A DNA stretch of 64,000 nucleotides from positions 35,246,835-35,310,834 of the forward strand of contig NW_020954610.1 in the NCBI RefSeq assembly GCF_900497805.2, written 5' to 3'. This stretch comes from Vombatus ursinus. Its lineage: Eukaryota; Chordata; Mammalia; Diprotodontia; Vombatidae. The notes beneath the pieces are model-generated. The model had not been told where the DNA came from, made no database searches, and saw nothing but the letters and a program-made list of their open reading frames with translations. Positions 33,390 through 44,999 of the stretch are shown here, one piece after another. The position numbers and the translations under genes were made by a program. How positions within the stretch are numbered: position 1 is the first letter of the stretch; each line of letters begins with the position of its first letter.

Positions 33390-33625
33390 GAAAATAAATG
33401 TCATTCTCTACTCTAGTCCATCTTCCACATGGGTGACAAGGTGACTTTCCTTAGTGCAATTTTAACTTGAACATTTCCCTATTCAATAAATGTCTAGTGA
33501 TTTCCCACTTCCTCTAGGATAAAATATAAACTCCTTTGTCAGATTTTTTAAAGTCCCTCATGGTGTAACTACAACATATCTTTCTAACCTCATCATATCC
33601 TTCCTGTACTCTCCATCCCCAAGCA
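33390..33625 (+). mobile_element. L2 3'-region fragment, sense
   Basis: ACTTTCCTTAGTGCAATTTTA, a TCTAGTGATTTCCCACTTCC block, AGGATAAAATATAAACTCCTT and AAGTCCCTCATGGTG match the L2 segment also seen at 9.7-10.0 kb. It is truncated before the terminus. Confidence 0.7.
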
Positions 33626-35470
33626 TGAGGACTATGGTGCTTGAGTTCTTGTTTTCTCTTGACCATTGTAGATTAGTGTAGATTGTAGACTAGATTGGCC
33701 TTTTAAAAGGATTCAGCATATTTCAGAAATTGGCACATATGCACAGAAAGAAAATGATTTGCCCCCTCCACCTTTTAAACAATGTGTCTATTTTTAAATT
33801 TCAAGTTAAAAATAATTATATGATAGAACAGATTTTGCCATTTTAAAGTGTGCCAGTTTTCATTTTAAAGTGGTGTTTTCCACCAAACTCATAAAATGAG
33901 TGTCTAAGCTTATCCTTCCTTTAATAGAAAGTTTGGGGATCTAATTTGTCTACATAGAATAATAGTACAGTTTCTTAGAATATGTGGGCCACCATTTATC
34001 TGCTGTTTAGTTAGTAGGTTCCTCTTCTTGTTGCCTTTTTTGAAATAAATTTAAGCGTTACTAAGGTGGAGTTTGGTTCTCACTATTTTCCCACTTAACT
34101 TTCTGTGACATTTTGAGACTAGTCAGGAGCTCCTGCACCCTTGGTTGGCTTCTGGGTGTACTTGAGTGGCAACTTTATACCTCAGAATTCACTTTCCTTA
34201 AGAAAGAAGTACAGTATGCCCAGAATATGTTAATCTTCATTTTGTACTTCAGGTTTTTTCTTAGCACATTCCTCATGGAGCAGAAGACAAGACTTGTTTC
34301 TCTCTAACCATTTGTTTTTTCCCTTTCTGTATTTGGGGAAATGAAAGCTAAAATACACAGAATGATGTTATTGATCATGCAGTGTTTGTATATTGAGCTT
34401 TTAATGGTTTGTGATAAGCAATTTGATAGTCAGACAGGGAGTGGAGATTGCTGAATTGGCCTAAAGAGAAAATAGAGGTCATTCACCTCCCCACCTCCCT
34501 TCCAAGTTTAGAATTGGACTTTTTTTTTCCCTTAAACGACCAGCTAGACAATATGTAAGTTTTCATTTTTCATATGGGGAAGATATAGATCATCTGGGGT
34601 TTTTTTTTCCAGGTCTCTAGTGTCAACAAGTCAACAGGCAAGCAGTTGAGGGAATTGTATTTACTACCTCATTTTAAATGATGGTATGTTGGCTCTGATC
34701 TCTAGCAAATAGCTTTCAAAAGCTATAATGAGTTCTATGAATAAAAGGGTTTCTTTTTGAATAAAAAAGGATACTTAGCAGGGATTTCCTCCCTGTTGAG
34801 AAAAAAACCTATTTGCTGTTTCATAAACAATGAACATCATTTGTTTTGAAGGAGAAAACAACTAGGTGTGTGACTTTCTTCAACAATCAAGAACTGTTAT
34901 TATTCCTATGTTTAGAGTAATATAATTTATAGTTAATCTCTTTTTCTTCTTTCTGTCATTTAGGTCAAAATGACCTCTTGATCTAAATCCAATTTTTAAT
35001 TAGAAAAGACAAATAAATAATGTATTGAGTAAGATTTTTTTCTGCTAGAAAAGTATTTTCTAAATTTGGCTAAGGTGGTTTATGAATACTCCTTTTAGAA
35101 GATGATTTCTCTTTTCAAATTAAGCCAGTACTTCCTCCTTTCCCACTTTGTTTCATAATTTGTTAGAAAGAATCTCTAGAATGTTGTCATTTCCTCAGGT
35201 ATACATATCTCTAGTACATGATTTTGAGGGTCAAATGAACTAATATATTTAAAGCACTTTGCAAAAAGCTAGACTGTTATATAAATATCAGTAGTAGAAG
35301 TAGTAGCTGTAGTCATGGTAATGATGGTAAAATGTTGCCAGGAAAAATTAGACACGGTAATCCTAGACTTGACCATTTTAGAAACATAGCAAACTTCTGA
35401 ATAGAGTAAGGGCTTAATTCCAATCCCACAACATATTGTAGAGGGATTGAAAGACATTGTGATGTACTAA
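33626..35470. other. Unclassified intronic DNA
   Basis: No gene or repeat I can support in this stretch. A 64-codon frame at 34113-34307 is not recognised. Confidence 0.45.
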
Positions 35471-35474
35471 AATA

Positions 35475-35760
35475 AAAAAGTATTACGGCTGAACATGGAG
35501 TCAGGAAGATGTGAATTTAAATACTGTCCAACAATTACTAGATTACTACAGTCACCCATGTGATGATGTACAGTCACTTACTGACTCTGTGCCTCTGTTT
35601 CCTCATTTGTAAAGTGAAAACAATATCTATAGTACTTGACCACACATGGTTATCCGTATCAAATGAGATAGTTATATGAATTGCTTTGTCAACCTTAAAG
35701 TGCTACACAAATATCATATAATTATTATTGCCATCATTATTGTTGCTTTTATTTACCTTG
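35475..35760 (+). mobile_element. MIR SINE, near full length
   Basis: It runs from AACATGGAGTCAGGAAGATGTG through GACTCTGTGCCTCTGTTTCC and TCATTTGTAAAGTGAAAACA to the tail TCAACCTTAAAGTGCTACAC. An apparent small internal duplication or insertion lies between head and CORE. Confidence 0.78.
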
Positions 35761-36044
35761 GTTGCTACTTAATGGAAGTAAATAATAACAAAAAAAAGTC
35801 CTCAAAGTCCAACCTATCATCCAAATCATGGGGAATGAGGGCAGGCAATCGCTAATGAGAAGAGTGCTAGGCAAGACAATATATGGCAGAAATTCATGTA
35901 CTTTAAAATGATATTATTTCTGAAGGCCTAGCAGGGATCCTGACATGTTGACCAACTGGGCTGTGGTGATATGACTATCTGGGTTAACAACCTAGTAACT
36001 ACTTCTAAGAGTCAAAGACATGGATGGTGAAGCTTAGAATTATA

Positions 36045-36275
36045 GACTGGTCCTTTGACACAGATATTCCACTACTGAGCTTATGCCCTAGGAAGTCATT
36101 GTTAAGAAAAAAATCCTTATATACACCAAAATATTTACAGCAGTACTTTTTGTTGTAGCAAAGCATTGGAAGCAAAGTAGGTGTCCATCATTTGAGGAAT
36201 GGTTAAACAAGATTGGTACGTGAATGTAATTAATGTAATGGAATATTATTGTGATATAAGAAGTGACTGTTATGA
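36045..36275 (+). mobile_element. L1 ORF2-tail/3' region, left part, interrupted by L2
   Basis: GTCCTTTGACACAGATATTCC, ATATTTACAGCAGTACTTTTTG and GGTGTCCATCATTTGAGGAATG are collinear with the 8.9-9.1 kb L1. It stops near ATAAGAAGTGACTGTTATGAC, and the missing continuation begins at 36906. Confidence 0.78.
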
Positions 36276-36277
36276 CT

Positions 36278-36905
36278 ATCAGTCAATAATCAATAAACAC
36301 TTATTAATTGCCTACTATTTGACAGGCAATATGCTAAGCACTGGGGATACAAAAAGAGACAAAAAGACAGTCTCAGCCCTCAAAAAAGCTCACAATCTAA
36401 AGGGGGAGACAACATGCAAACAAATATATACAAAATAAGCTGCATACAGGATAAATCGGAAATAATTAACAGAGGGAAGGCACTGGAATTAAGAGGGGTT
36501 GGGGAAATTTTCTGTAGAAGATAGGATTTTAGTTGAGATATAACAGAAACCAGGCAGGTCAGAAAAGAGAAGAGAGAACTTTTCATGCATGGGGGACAGT
36601 CAGAGAAAATACTCAGAGGTGAGAAGTGGGATGTCATTTCTTGGAACAGCCAGGAGGCCTATGTTACTGGATCAAAGAGTTCGTGTCGGGGAGTAAGGTG
36701 TAAGAAGATTGTAAAGGTAAGAGAGGGCTAGGTTATGAAGGACTTTGTCAAACAGTGTATTTTGTATTTGCTCCTAGAGGCACTGAAGTTTATTGTGTAT
36801 GGAGGTGACATGATCAGACCTACACTGAGAAAAACCACCTTGGTTGGTCAATAGAGGAGAGAATGAGAGAATAGAGAGAGCCTTGGGCAGGCAGACCCAC
36901 CAAGG
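36278..36905 (-). mobile_element. L2 copy inserted within L1, antisense
   Basis: It starts with the reversed L2 terminus (TCAATAAACACTTATTAATTG, GCTAAGCACTGGGGATAC). It continues through GGAAGGCACTGGAATTAAGAG, GGAACAGCCAGGAGGCC, GAAGGACTTTGTCAAACAG, GGTGACATGATCAGACC and GGGCAGGCAGACCCACCAA. About 630 bp, 5' truncated, non-coding 3' portion. Confidence 0.88.
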
Positions 36906-37370
36906 GAAAGATTTTCATGATCCGAAAGAGAATGAATAAGCAGAACCAATGAAACAAAACATTATACATGACTACAACAATGTAAATGGAAAGAAGAATC
37001 ACAAAACTACCAAAGTGAATGTTTCAAAATTACCAAGAACAAGCATGACTCAAAAGAGAAGAATTAAGAAAACACTCCTTCTCTACTGCTCTGCAGAGGT
37101 TGGAGATCTGTGGGTATAGTACCTTGCACATATTTTCAAATTTTTTTCAATGTATTGGTCATTTTTGTTGATATCTTTCTCTTTTTCTTTTTTCCCCCTA
37201 AGGATTATATTTATTTTTGTAATGGCTCTCTGGGTGGGATAGGAGGGAGGGAGAAATTTTGGTTGAAGCTTTTTATTACTGGCATTTGAAATATTTTAGC
37301 TTTCATATTTGTTGTTTTGATATTTAAGTACACATAAATGCATGATTTTATATAAGAAATAAAATAAAAT
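36906..37370 (+). mobile_element. L1 3' UTR, right part after the L2 insertion
   Basis: It resumes the L1 with GGGAAAGATTTTCATGATCC and GAATGAATAAGCAGAACCAA, corresponding to the CATATGTGAACTGATATG and AGTGAGTAGAACTAGG segment near 9.18 kb. It ends in GAAATAAAATAAAAT. The tail differs from the 12.4-kb copy, so it is another L1 subfamily. Confidence 0.7.
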
Positions 37371-37374
37371 CTAC

Positions 37375-39150
37375 ATAAAGTGAAGGTTCTGGGGTTCACT
37401 CTTCCAGACTCCAGTAGTTTGATTCATTAGAAGATGCCTAATTAGTGCTCACCTTAGCTTTCTAGGGGGTAGCCCTGGCTTTTTTGGGTTTATAATGCTA
37501 TTACTCACTAGCTCCTTTTTGATTTGTTCTGTCTCCCAATATCATTTAACTTGTGAACATATCCTTATTATCAGTTATCCATTTATCATCAGTTAGCTTT
37601 ATAAAGGGAAAGATATAGCAAAGACCAAGGTATAACAATATTCCCCCAACCAAGGTTTCACTCTCTCCAGTATGTACTTGACAGTGTATTTTTTTTCCCT
37701 TTGTGGAGTCCTGTCACATTCACTTTTGAATGTGAAACAGCCAGTGAACAAGTCACTTCTTTGCTTGCAGGAGAGTGTCTTAGCTGCTGAGTCAATTCAT
37801 TGTTAGGTTGGGTGATGTAAGGTGATTCTTATGTGTGGTTCCTCACTGGACTTAGCTGTTATTGCTGCTGTCTCCAGTTGTCCAGAGGATCTTTGATGGC
37901 TTTTGAATATCACAAAGTAACAGGATCTTAACCTGGTCTGTTCCATCTCTGACTCAGTCACGTTGAATCAGGAAAGAATAAACACAGTGAGACAAAAGAA
38001 ATAAGTATGATGTGTTCTGACTACATGGCTGCTGCATGGGGGCATAAAGTGGCCATGAGAGGCTGTCTTGCTACTACCTAGTCCTCTACTTGAAAGCCCA
38101 CAAAATTTCTTTTTTTTCTTATAGGAGAGATTGTCCTCCCAAACCTTTTGTTTACAAACACAATTTTGACTCAGGAGCCAATTAAAAAAGCCTTTCATCG
38201 CCACTGAATAGGCCAATGGGAAACAAGCCACCTACTTGTGTACTCTGAACTATACTTATGAGTTTCTGGAAATTCTGGAAGCCGGCTCAACGAGTCTCCC
38301 TGTGAGTTGGCAGCAGGAAGCATTTATTTTAAATACCTTAAAGAGCTGGCCTCCATTGTCCAATATAAAAAAAAAAATAGGTGATACTTTTTTCAAAGCT
38401 TATTATCCCTTCTAGTTTTCTATAAGTTTGATCTTTTGACTTGACCTAATTGATGGTATTTTTGGGTCTGTCATTCAGATGCTGGGGTACCATACTGGCT
38501 GAGCTTATCCTAGTCTGTAGTAGATTTTGGAAGTTTACAATTTAGTGAAATAAATAACTAAATGTAATATGTAATATTAAATTACTTAAACTATTACAGT
38601 ATGTTAATACTGAAAATGAAGTTTGGATTGTGCCATTGAAATATTCAGGACATCATTTTAACCTCTTATATTAATACGCAAAGTTGCAATTTTCTCTTTA
38701 GGGAGGATGTTATGATTTAAGACATTTTTTTTAGCAAAATGTCCAAAATTTACTTTTGGTTCTGTCATTTTAACATTATTTTAAGGAGAGTTCCATCTAT
38801 GCATGGAGTTTAACCTTGAACTAACCTCAAGACTTCCAGTCTCTGAGATATAGGAAGTAGATGGTATAGCATTACATGTGCTTGGAACTCTGCCAAATAA
38901 CAAAGCCATATGTGCCTTCCAGTATTGGATAAATGCCTTGGTCTCAGATATTGAGTTTTTGAAAGAGCTGAGATCTCCTCACTTCATCTTAGCAAATATT
39001 TCCATTCATTTCCTAGGAAATATGCTTCATAAATTCTTGATTAAAGTCCATGTTTCAAGAGATTTTTTTCCCCTGAGTTTTGTAAATGATAGCAGTTGCT
39101 GCAAAAATTCAAGCATGAAATATGTGTTCTTCATGTTTTTGTTCTTTAAA
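37375..39150. other. Unclassified intronic DNA
   Basis: No gene or named repeat. A 97-codon plus frame (38878-39171) is not recognised and overlaps the following MIR3. Confidence 0.45.
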
Positions 39151-39154
39151 CCTA

Positions 39155-39300
39155 GAGTTATAGTACCTTAGAAATGGGGAAAATCTTAGATGTCATCTCA
39201 TCTAACCACTTGATAATTTTACAGATGAAGAAAGCAGCTCAAAGAGATTAGGTGACTTTGCTAATAGTTAGTGGTATCTAAGCTAATATTGATTGAGTTT
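39155..39300 (-). mobile_element. MIR3 SINE fragment, antisense
   Basis: GTACCTTAGAAATGGGG, TAGATGTCATCTCATCTAACC, ACAGATGAAGAAAGCAGCTC and AGATTAGGTGACTTTGC follow reversed MIR3. Confidence 0.72.
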
Positions 39301-41590
39301 TTATTGTAGTGAGAAAAAAATTTCAATTTTGGGAAAAGCTAAAACTTTGTAGAATCCAGGAGCTTTAGTGAAGTTTTTTTTTTTTTTGTTAGGATTTTTA
39401 CTATTTGGGTTATGATTCTGTATATTGAACTTGGTTCTGACTTCCCATCTAACTGGAATGAGGGTGGCATTACTCATTTTATTCCCAATCATCCAGTGTC
39501 CATGAGATTAATCCTCTATGCTTATTGGTAGATATCAATCCTAAATTGGTTACAATGTTGTATGTAAGCCCATTAAGACTACCCTTTTTTCTGTGGCAAT
39601 TTGATCCTGAAAGAGACAGAAAAAGTTTTATATAAAAGAAAAAGAATTAAGTCAACTTGTAAAGGATATAAAGTATTGCCTCTTCCAAATATGAAGACTA
39701 GTGCTTAGAAAGAGTAAGAAAAGATTTTTAGTTTAATTAAAAAATGACTAAAATCTCTGTGTAAAGAAACAATTTTCAGATAACTATGAATAGTTTAGCT
39801 GCAAAAGTAATGGAAAATGATCTTGTGCATAAAGACTTGAATCACCTTACAAAGGATGTATATGTTTTATACATGTAAATATTTTGTATGTGTGAATGAT
39901 TTAGTGGTTTAGAAGGGCAGAAATACAATTTATTTATTAAAAATAGACACATACAAGTTTAGAGAAACACAGTTGCTATAGGTGCGGACTATTAATAAAG
40001 GACCTCTTTTAAGACTACAAAATGACAAGCTTCAGCACACTGTGTTTCCTCAGCTCATTTGCATGTAACTGTTCTAAGACTTGTGAGGTTGAAAAATTAG
40101 ATGAAATGTAACTGATGACTTAGATAATTAAAAACGGACTGTTAATTTCATGTGAAGGAAGGGACAGTCAGTGCAGGCAGTTGGCAGAAGACTTGAACTG
40201 TGAGGTTTCTGATTGATTGAAGAGAGGCTCAACTTCATTAAATAAGTTTCATTGTTACCTATTGTTCTTTTGGTAGACATGAACTCTTAGAAATATATTT
40301 ACTGTCTACTGCTATGTTGGGTTTGAGGTGGAAAAACAGAGGGGCAAAACAGACTTTCCAACTGTTTTGATCTGTTTGATTTAAGCTGATTGAATGATAG
40401 AGAATCTTGATCAGTAAATAGCTGGCTAGGCTAGAGAGCCACCCCAATGAGCCTTGCAGTTATCTGGCTTAAAGGTAACCACATTAATAATGCAACACTT
40501 CCTCAGTATCATTTATGGTTTGATAGTAGAAAAAAAGATTTGCCCAGCTGGAAAGCAGTGAGGAACCAAAGATTAGCAGAGGAGTAGCTTTATATGGTAG
40601 ACAAATGACATCAAGACTTGAAGTTCAGAGTCGAGTTACCACAGGCACATGGACTTTCCTGTCTCAGGTACACATGTGTTCTCTTTCCCACAGATACTGA
40701 GTGTATTGCTGGGAGTGTGTGACCCATGTTTATGCATGGATTGTTATATACTTATAAATTTGGCATTTTGCTTTAGTATATCAGTAGATATTATGTTTGT
40801 ATTTATTTTACCATATAAAGTAAATGTTTATTTTTAAGATTAAAATCTTTGGAAGTGGTTGAGTTTGAGTAAGTGGAAGTGCACTGGTAGAAGTCGTTAA
40901 TAGGTGGATTTGTTATCCTCTCTCTTTCCTAGTTAACCCTGGGAACCATAAGAGAGCGTGAGTGTACATGTGTGGTAAAAGTCCTTCTCTGGAAACCTAG
41001 ACCTCCCATGGTGAAGGCAATTGTTGGGGTGAGTGAAACAACTCAAACAATGAGTAGATGTTCACACTCTGTGTATGAGAGTTGTGAGGTACTCGTTGTG
41101 AATTGAAGCACCCCACACATGCCCTTCATTTTGGAGTTCCATGACAGAAACAAGTTATAGATGTGTTTATATACAGATAGTACTAGTGCTGAAAGTAGAA
41201 CCACAAGGACATTTCTCCTTCACCAAACTGCTTTTTAATGATTTTACAGTTTTAGCTTATGTGTAGATTATTCAGATTGTGGTCTCTTTCTTTCCATGTC
41301 TGTCTTTTGAACGTTTTACTTCTTATTGTCTCCATCAAGGTGAGGATAAGAAAGAGGTGAGTCGTTCTTTCCAATAACCTCCTAACGGACTTCTGATGAC
41401 TTTTCCCACAGTATTCATCCTCATTGTTGTTTGCAACATTTAACACAGTTGAACAGCTACTCTCCCTTAGAAACCTTCTGTCCTTGAATTCTTTAATATA
41501 CTGTACTGTCCTGGGTCTTCTTTCATATATTATATCACTCCTGTCAACTTTTGCTAAATTCATTTGTTCCTTCTACTAAGTTTTAAATAT
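39301..41590. other. Unclassified intronic DNA, includes an octamer-containing unique block
   Basis: Mostly unclassified. The block at about 39970-40150 is free of recognisable repeats and contains ATTTGCAT (40057-40064), a POU-factor octamer. It could be conserved non-coding sequence, but that needs comparison with other species. Confidence 0.4.
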
Positions 41591-41594
41591 ATGA

Positions 41595-41875
41595 ATAACA
41601 GTATTGTGTAGTGGAAAGGGTGTTGTACTTAGAGTCAGGAAAGACTTGACTCCATGGGTATGAATCCTAACTCTAAAACTTATTATAGCCATGGGCAAAT
41701 CACATAATCTCTCTAAGCTTCAATTTCCTCATTTGTTTAAAAAAAAAAAAAGCACAATGCAACCTGTTCTACCTACCTTTCGGGGTTGATGTAAAAATCA
41801 AATGAGATAATTTATGTAAAACACTTTGTAAACTTTAAAATACTGCCTAATTGTCAGCTGTTGTTGAAAATTATA
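41595..41875 (+). mobile_element. MIR SINE, full length with A-run insertion
   Basis: The head has TGTGTAGTGGAAAGGGTG and GAGTCAGGAAAGACTTGACTC, the CORE has GCCATGGGCAAATCACATAA, then CAATTTCCTCATTTG, an A run, GGGTTGATGTAAAAATCAAA and the tail AAAACACTTTGTAAACTTTA. It is one of the best-preserved MIRs in the window. Confidence 0.88.
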
Positions 41876-42109
41876 ACATTAACCACCACCACCCCCAACA
41901 AAATTTGGTTAGCTCTGGAAAAAAAAATAAATATTGGTGGAACAACCAAACTAAATTGTTAGAGTATAGAGGCATCAATTCTCAAGTTATATGAAAGAGA
42001 GAGGATAGCAAAGAATTGGAAAAGTATGGGATTTTATTTTTATAAAAAAGGAGGGGCAACTAAGGCAATATCAACTCTAGATGTGTTTATTTTCCTGACT
42101 CTAAAAATC

Positions 42110-42445
42110 TTTTATGAAACTAATGTTTTCAAGCCTTTCTCCTGTCTATCTTTCCCTCTCCATCTCCTCAGATGTCCAAAGCCCCAGAGCTTTGGCTAGA
42201 GTACATATAGGAAGGCTTCTGGGGCAGAATCGTGTTGTACTTGAGGTTGGAGAGAGGTATACAAGAAGCAATAATAGTGTCACTGTTCCTTGCCATAGGG
42301 CTAGCTGCTGAGTTGGGCAACTTGCTCTGTGAAGGGCTCAGAAGTGTCAGAGGTTTCTGCCAAAGACAAGTTGGCTGAGCCTCATAGATCTCAATAAACA
42401 CTGGTTCCTGAGTTCCATGCCTTAAATAAAAAATTAAAAAAAAAA
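42110..42445 (+). other. Unidentified A-tailed segment (possible retrocopy)
   Basis: The segment ends in CCTTAAATAAAAAATTAAAAAAAAAA, which looks like a polyadenylation signal followed by a poly(A) tail. It is GC-richer than its flanks and holds overlapping open frames on both strands (65 and 95 codons). I could not match it to a gene or repeat family and see no target-site duplication. Confidence 0.3.
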
Positions 42446-42839
42446 TTTGTGCCACTGATCAAGTGCCGTGTAAACCCGTGCAGTCCCTTACATGCTACTG
42501 GTTGTGCTCCCCAAATGCCAGCAGCTAACCTGTGGTCAGACCTGAACATTTTTGGATGGTTTCCCCTCTCCTCCTTCCCAAACTCTTTACTCTTTAATCA
42601 AGAACCCCCATATCTCAAAAGTTTTTTCCTCTGCTACTAATTGTCAGTCCCACAGGACGTATAAGTTAACCATCCTACGGAAATTGTTGTTTCCTTGCTT
42701 TCGCCCTCTTCGAAGGGCAAAAATTCCATGGGGAATTAAGCAAACTTGACTATTTCCTAAAACTCCTGGTTCTAGATTGTTTATGTATCTGCGAGATAGC
42801 TAGAATTTAGGAGAGGGTGTTCATGCTTTTGGTAGAAGT
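42446..42839. other. Unclassified intronic DNA
   Basis: Nothing recognised; short open frames only. Confidence 0.4.
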
Positions 42840-42990
42840 TTTATTAACCTTAACCCTAACTCCAAAGATGAGAGACATGAGACTTAGACATGTTAAATGA
42901 CTTGCCCCTGGTCAAGCAGCTAGTAAGTTTTGGAGCTGTGTCAGATCCAGGTATCCTGATTCCAAGTCCAGTGACCTTTCTTTAAACAAA
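42840..42990 (-). mobile_element. MIR SINE fragment, antisense
   Basis: Reversed CORE with AAATGACTTGCCCCTGGTCAAG, CAGCTAGTAAGTTTTGGAGC and CTGATTCCAAGTCCAGTGACC. It is followed by a poly(A) run at 43071-43086. Confidence 0.75.
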
Positions 42991-43171
42991 CGAACCAACC
43001 AATAAGTCAGGTTTAGCAACCTGGGAAACTTGACCCAATTCTTGGAATTGGCAGTAACCAGTAAGTTTCAAAAAAAAAAAAAAAAAGGGAAATTGAGAAA
43101 TCAGGGACACTATATCCCAGCGCAAAGTAAATCCCTATTTTGTCTTTCTTGGCTTTTGAATTAAGGTAATA

Positions 43172-43425
43172 CTTAGGTTGTTAAGTCATTTCAGTCATGT
43201 CAGACTCTTCATGACCCCATTTGGGATTTTCTTGGCAAAGATACTGGGGTGGTTTGCCATTTCCTTCTGCAGCTCATTTTACAGATGGAGGATTGAGGCA
43301 GACAGGGTAAGTGACTTGCTGAGGGTCACATGGCTTGTAAGTGTCTGAGGCCAGATTTGAATTCAGGAAGATGAGTCTTCCTGACATCAGGCCTGGCACT
43401 CTATCCTGTGTGACCTAGCTGCTGT
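43172..43425 (-). mobile_element. Mar1-type SINE with RTE-derived tail, antisense
   Basis: The left end, on the minus strand the SINE tail, matches the RTE/BovB 3' signature (TTCAGTCATGTCAGACTCTTC, ATGACCCCATTTGGG, GGTGGTTTGCCATTTCC). The right end is a CORE/tRNA-like head (GTGACTTGCTGAGGGTCAC, CCAGATTTGAATTCAGGAAG, TGACCTAGCTGCTG). The shared tail implies mobilisation by RTE, fragments of which occur at 44.5-45.0 kb. A weak GTAATA repeat flanks it. Confidence 0.9.
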
Positions 43426-43439
43426 AATAGTAAGAAAGG

Positions 43440-44335
43440 CAGAGAAATAATGAAGACCCAAGTTCTCAAAAATTTGATTAATTATTCATATCTGAAAGAG
43501 ACATGCTCATTAGCAGTTTTTTAAAAAATATATTCTTCAGCTCATTAGGCAGACTTTCTAGATGATGACTATTTCAAATACAATTGATATTTTAAAATCT
43601 CACATAGGTTGATTTTCATCCTCGAGATTGTCTTAATATGTCTAATTTTTTAAGATGCCAACAATTAAAATTCAGAAGTTTGGGTATGGAGGCAATTGTG
43701 ATGTGATTTTGTATAGAGAAGAAATTCCTTTGGCTTTTCTAATTCACGGCTGCACATGTGCTTCTTGGACTGCTGCTGATACAAAAGGAAAATCTGAATA
43801 TAGCTGCATTCTAGGTGTCTGATATTAATTTAACAGCCAGAAATATTTTTGGTCTGATTACTACCGGGGTGGGGGGGGGAAGAGAAGTGAAAATCAACAG
43901 ACTAGACTTCCTCTTCCCTTCCTTTTTCTGTGCCCTCCACCCTAGTCATGGGATTTTTTTTTTTTTAAATTGCTGAGATGTTGAGGAATTGTGATAATTG
44001 AGGTACAGGATAATCATAGTAGTCTTTACATTTAGCTTGTCTCTTAAATAATTATATCTTTTACAGTAGTTACCTTTTACATCAAAACAGCATGTTATAC
44101 AAAGTTCTTGTGTTCCTGGGTTTTCTGAAAGAGTGCAGATAAGTCTTATACACTACGGAATTGGTCAGGAATTTTTGTTGAGTTGAAGATAGATTAGTAA
44201 AATAATGCAATCTTTTATCTCAAATACATTCCTTCTCTTGGAGTAAGTATGTATGGGTGCATGTGGTTTCTCTAAATCATATTTCCCTATTTTTTTTCTT
44301 ACTTTATCATAGGCCCAAGTCTTCAAAGTCTTTTA
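43440..44335. other. Unclassified intronic DNA
   Basis: No named repeat. The block around 43700-43860 is free of visible transposon sequence and moderately GC-balanced, which makes it a candidate for conserved non-coding sequence. A G-rich run (GGGGTGGGGGGGGGA) occurs near 43866. Confidence 0.4.
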
Positions 44336-44369
44336 TTCTTACTTCTTCTTTGACAACTTACATTTCTCA

Positions 44370-44530
44370 GCTATGCACCTTTGCGAAAACCGACCATCTA
44401 CTAAGGCATAAAAACCCCATAAACAGATTGAGAAAAGCAGAAATATTAAAATATGCCGCTTACTGACCACAGCACAATAAAAATTATAACCAGGAAGGGT
44501 AAATAGAGAGGGAAGAAATGGAAGCAGTGC
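44370..44530 (+). mobile_element. L1 ORF2 fragment (endonuclease end), left of RTE
   Basis: AGATTGAGAAAAGCAGAAATATT, TACTGACCACAGCACAATAA and AAATTATAACCAGGAAGGG correspond to the L1 ORF2 region around the conserved S.DH..I of the endonuclease (here LTTAQ-type decay). It continues after the RTE insertion at about 45000. Confidence 0.65.
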
Positions 44531-44534
44531 CAGA

Positions 44535-44998
44535 TTTTTAGATTCTTGAGCTCAGAGATTACTGTGTACAGCAACTACAGCCTTGAAATTAAAAGACGCT
44601 TGCTTCTTAGAAGGAAAGTCTGGCATATCTGGACAGCATACTAAAAAGCATAGATATCACCCTGCTGAGTTCTGTGTAGTCAAAGCTACGGTTTTTCCAG
44701 TAGCAATATATGGCTTTGAGAGTTGAATTATAAGGAAAGCTGAGTCCCATAGAATCAATGCTTTTGAATTGTAGGGCAGACTTTTGAGAGTCCCTTGGAT
44801 AACAAGGACTTAAAGAACTTAAAGAAATTAATTCAGACTATTCACCAGAAAGTCAAATACTAAAACTGAAGCTTAGATACTTTGGCTCTGTAATGAGAAA
44901 ACAGGACTCCTTGAAATAGTGGAAGATAGAAGGGCTAGGTGTACTATGGTCCATGGGGTCACAAAGAATCGGACACAATTGAGTAACAGACAACAAAA
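44535..44998 (+). mobile_element. RTE (BovB-like) 3'-end fragment inserted in L1
   Basis: Signature blocks of BovB/RTE are present: TTGAAATTAAAAGACGCTTG, CTTCTTAGAAGGAAAGTCTGG, TCAAAGCTACGGTTTTTCCAG, TATATGGCTTTGAGAGTTGA, TTTGAGAGTCCCTTGGATA, ACTTTGGCTCTGTAATGAG and the terminal CATGGGGTCACAAAGAATCG, GACACAATTGAGTAACAGAC. About 460 bp, 5' truncated, frames broken. Confidence 0.9.
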
Positions 44999-44999
44999 A

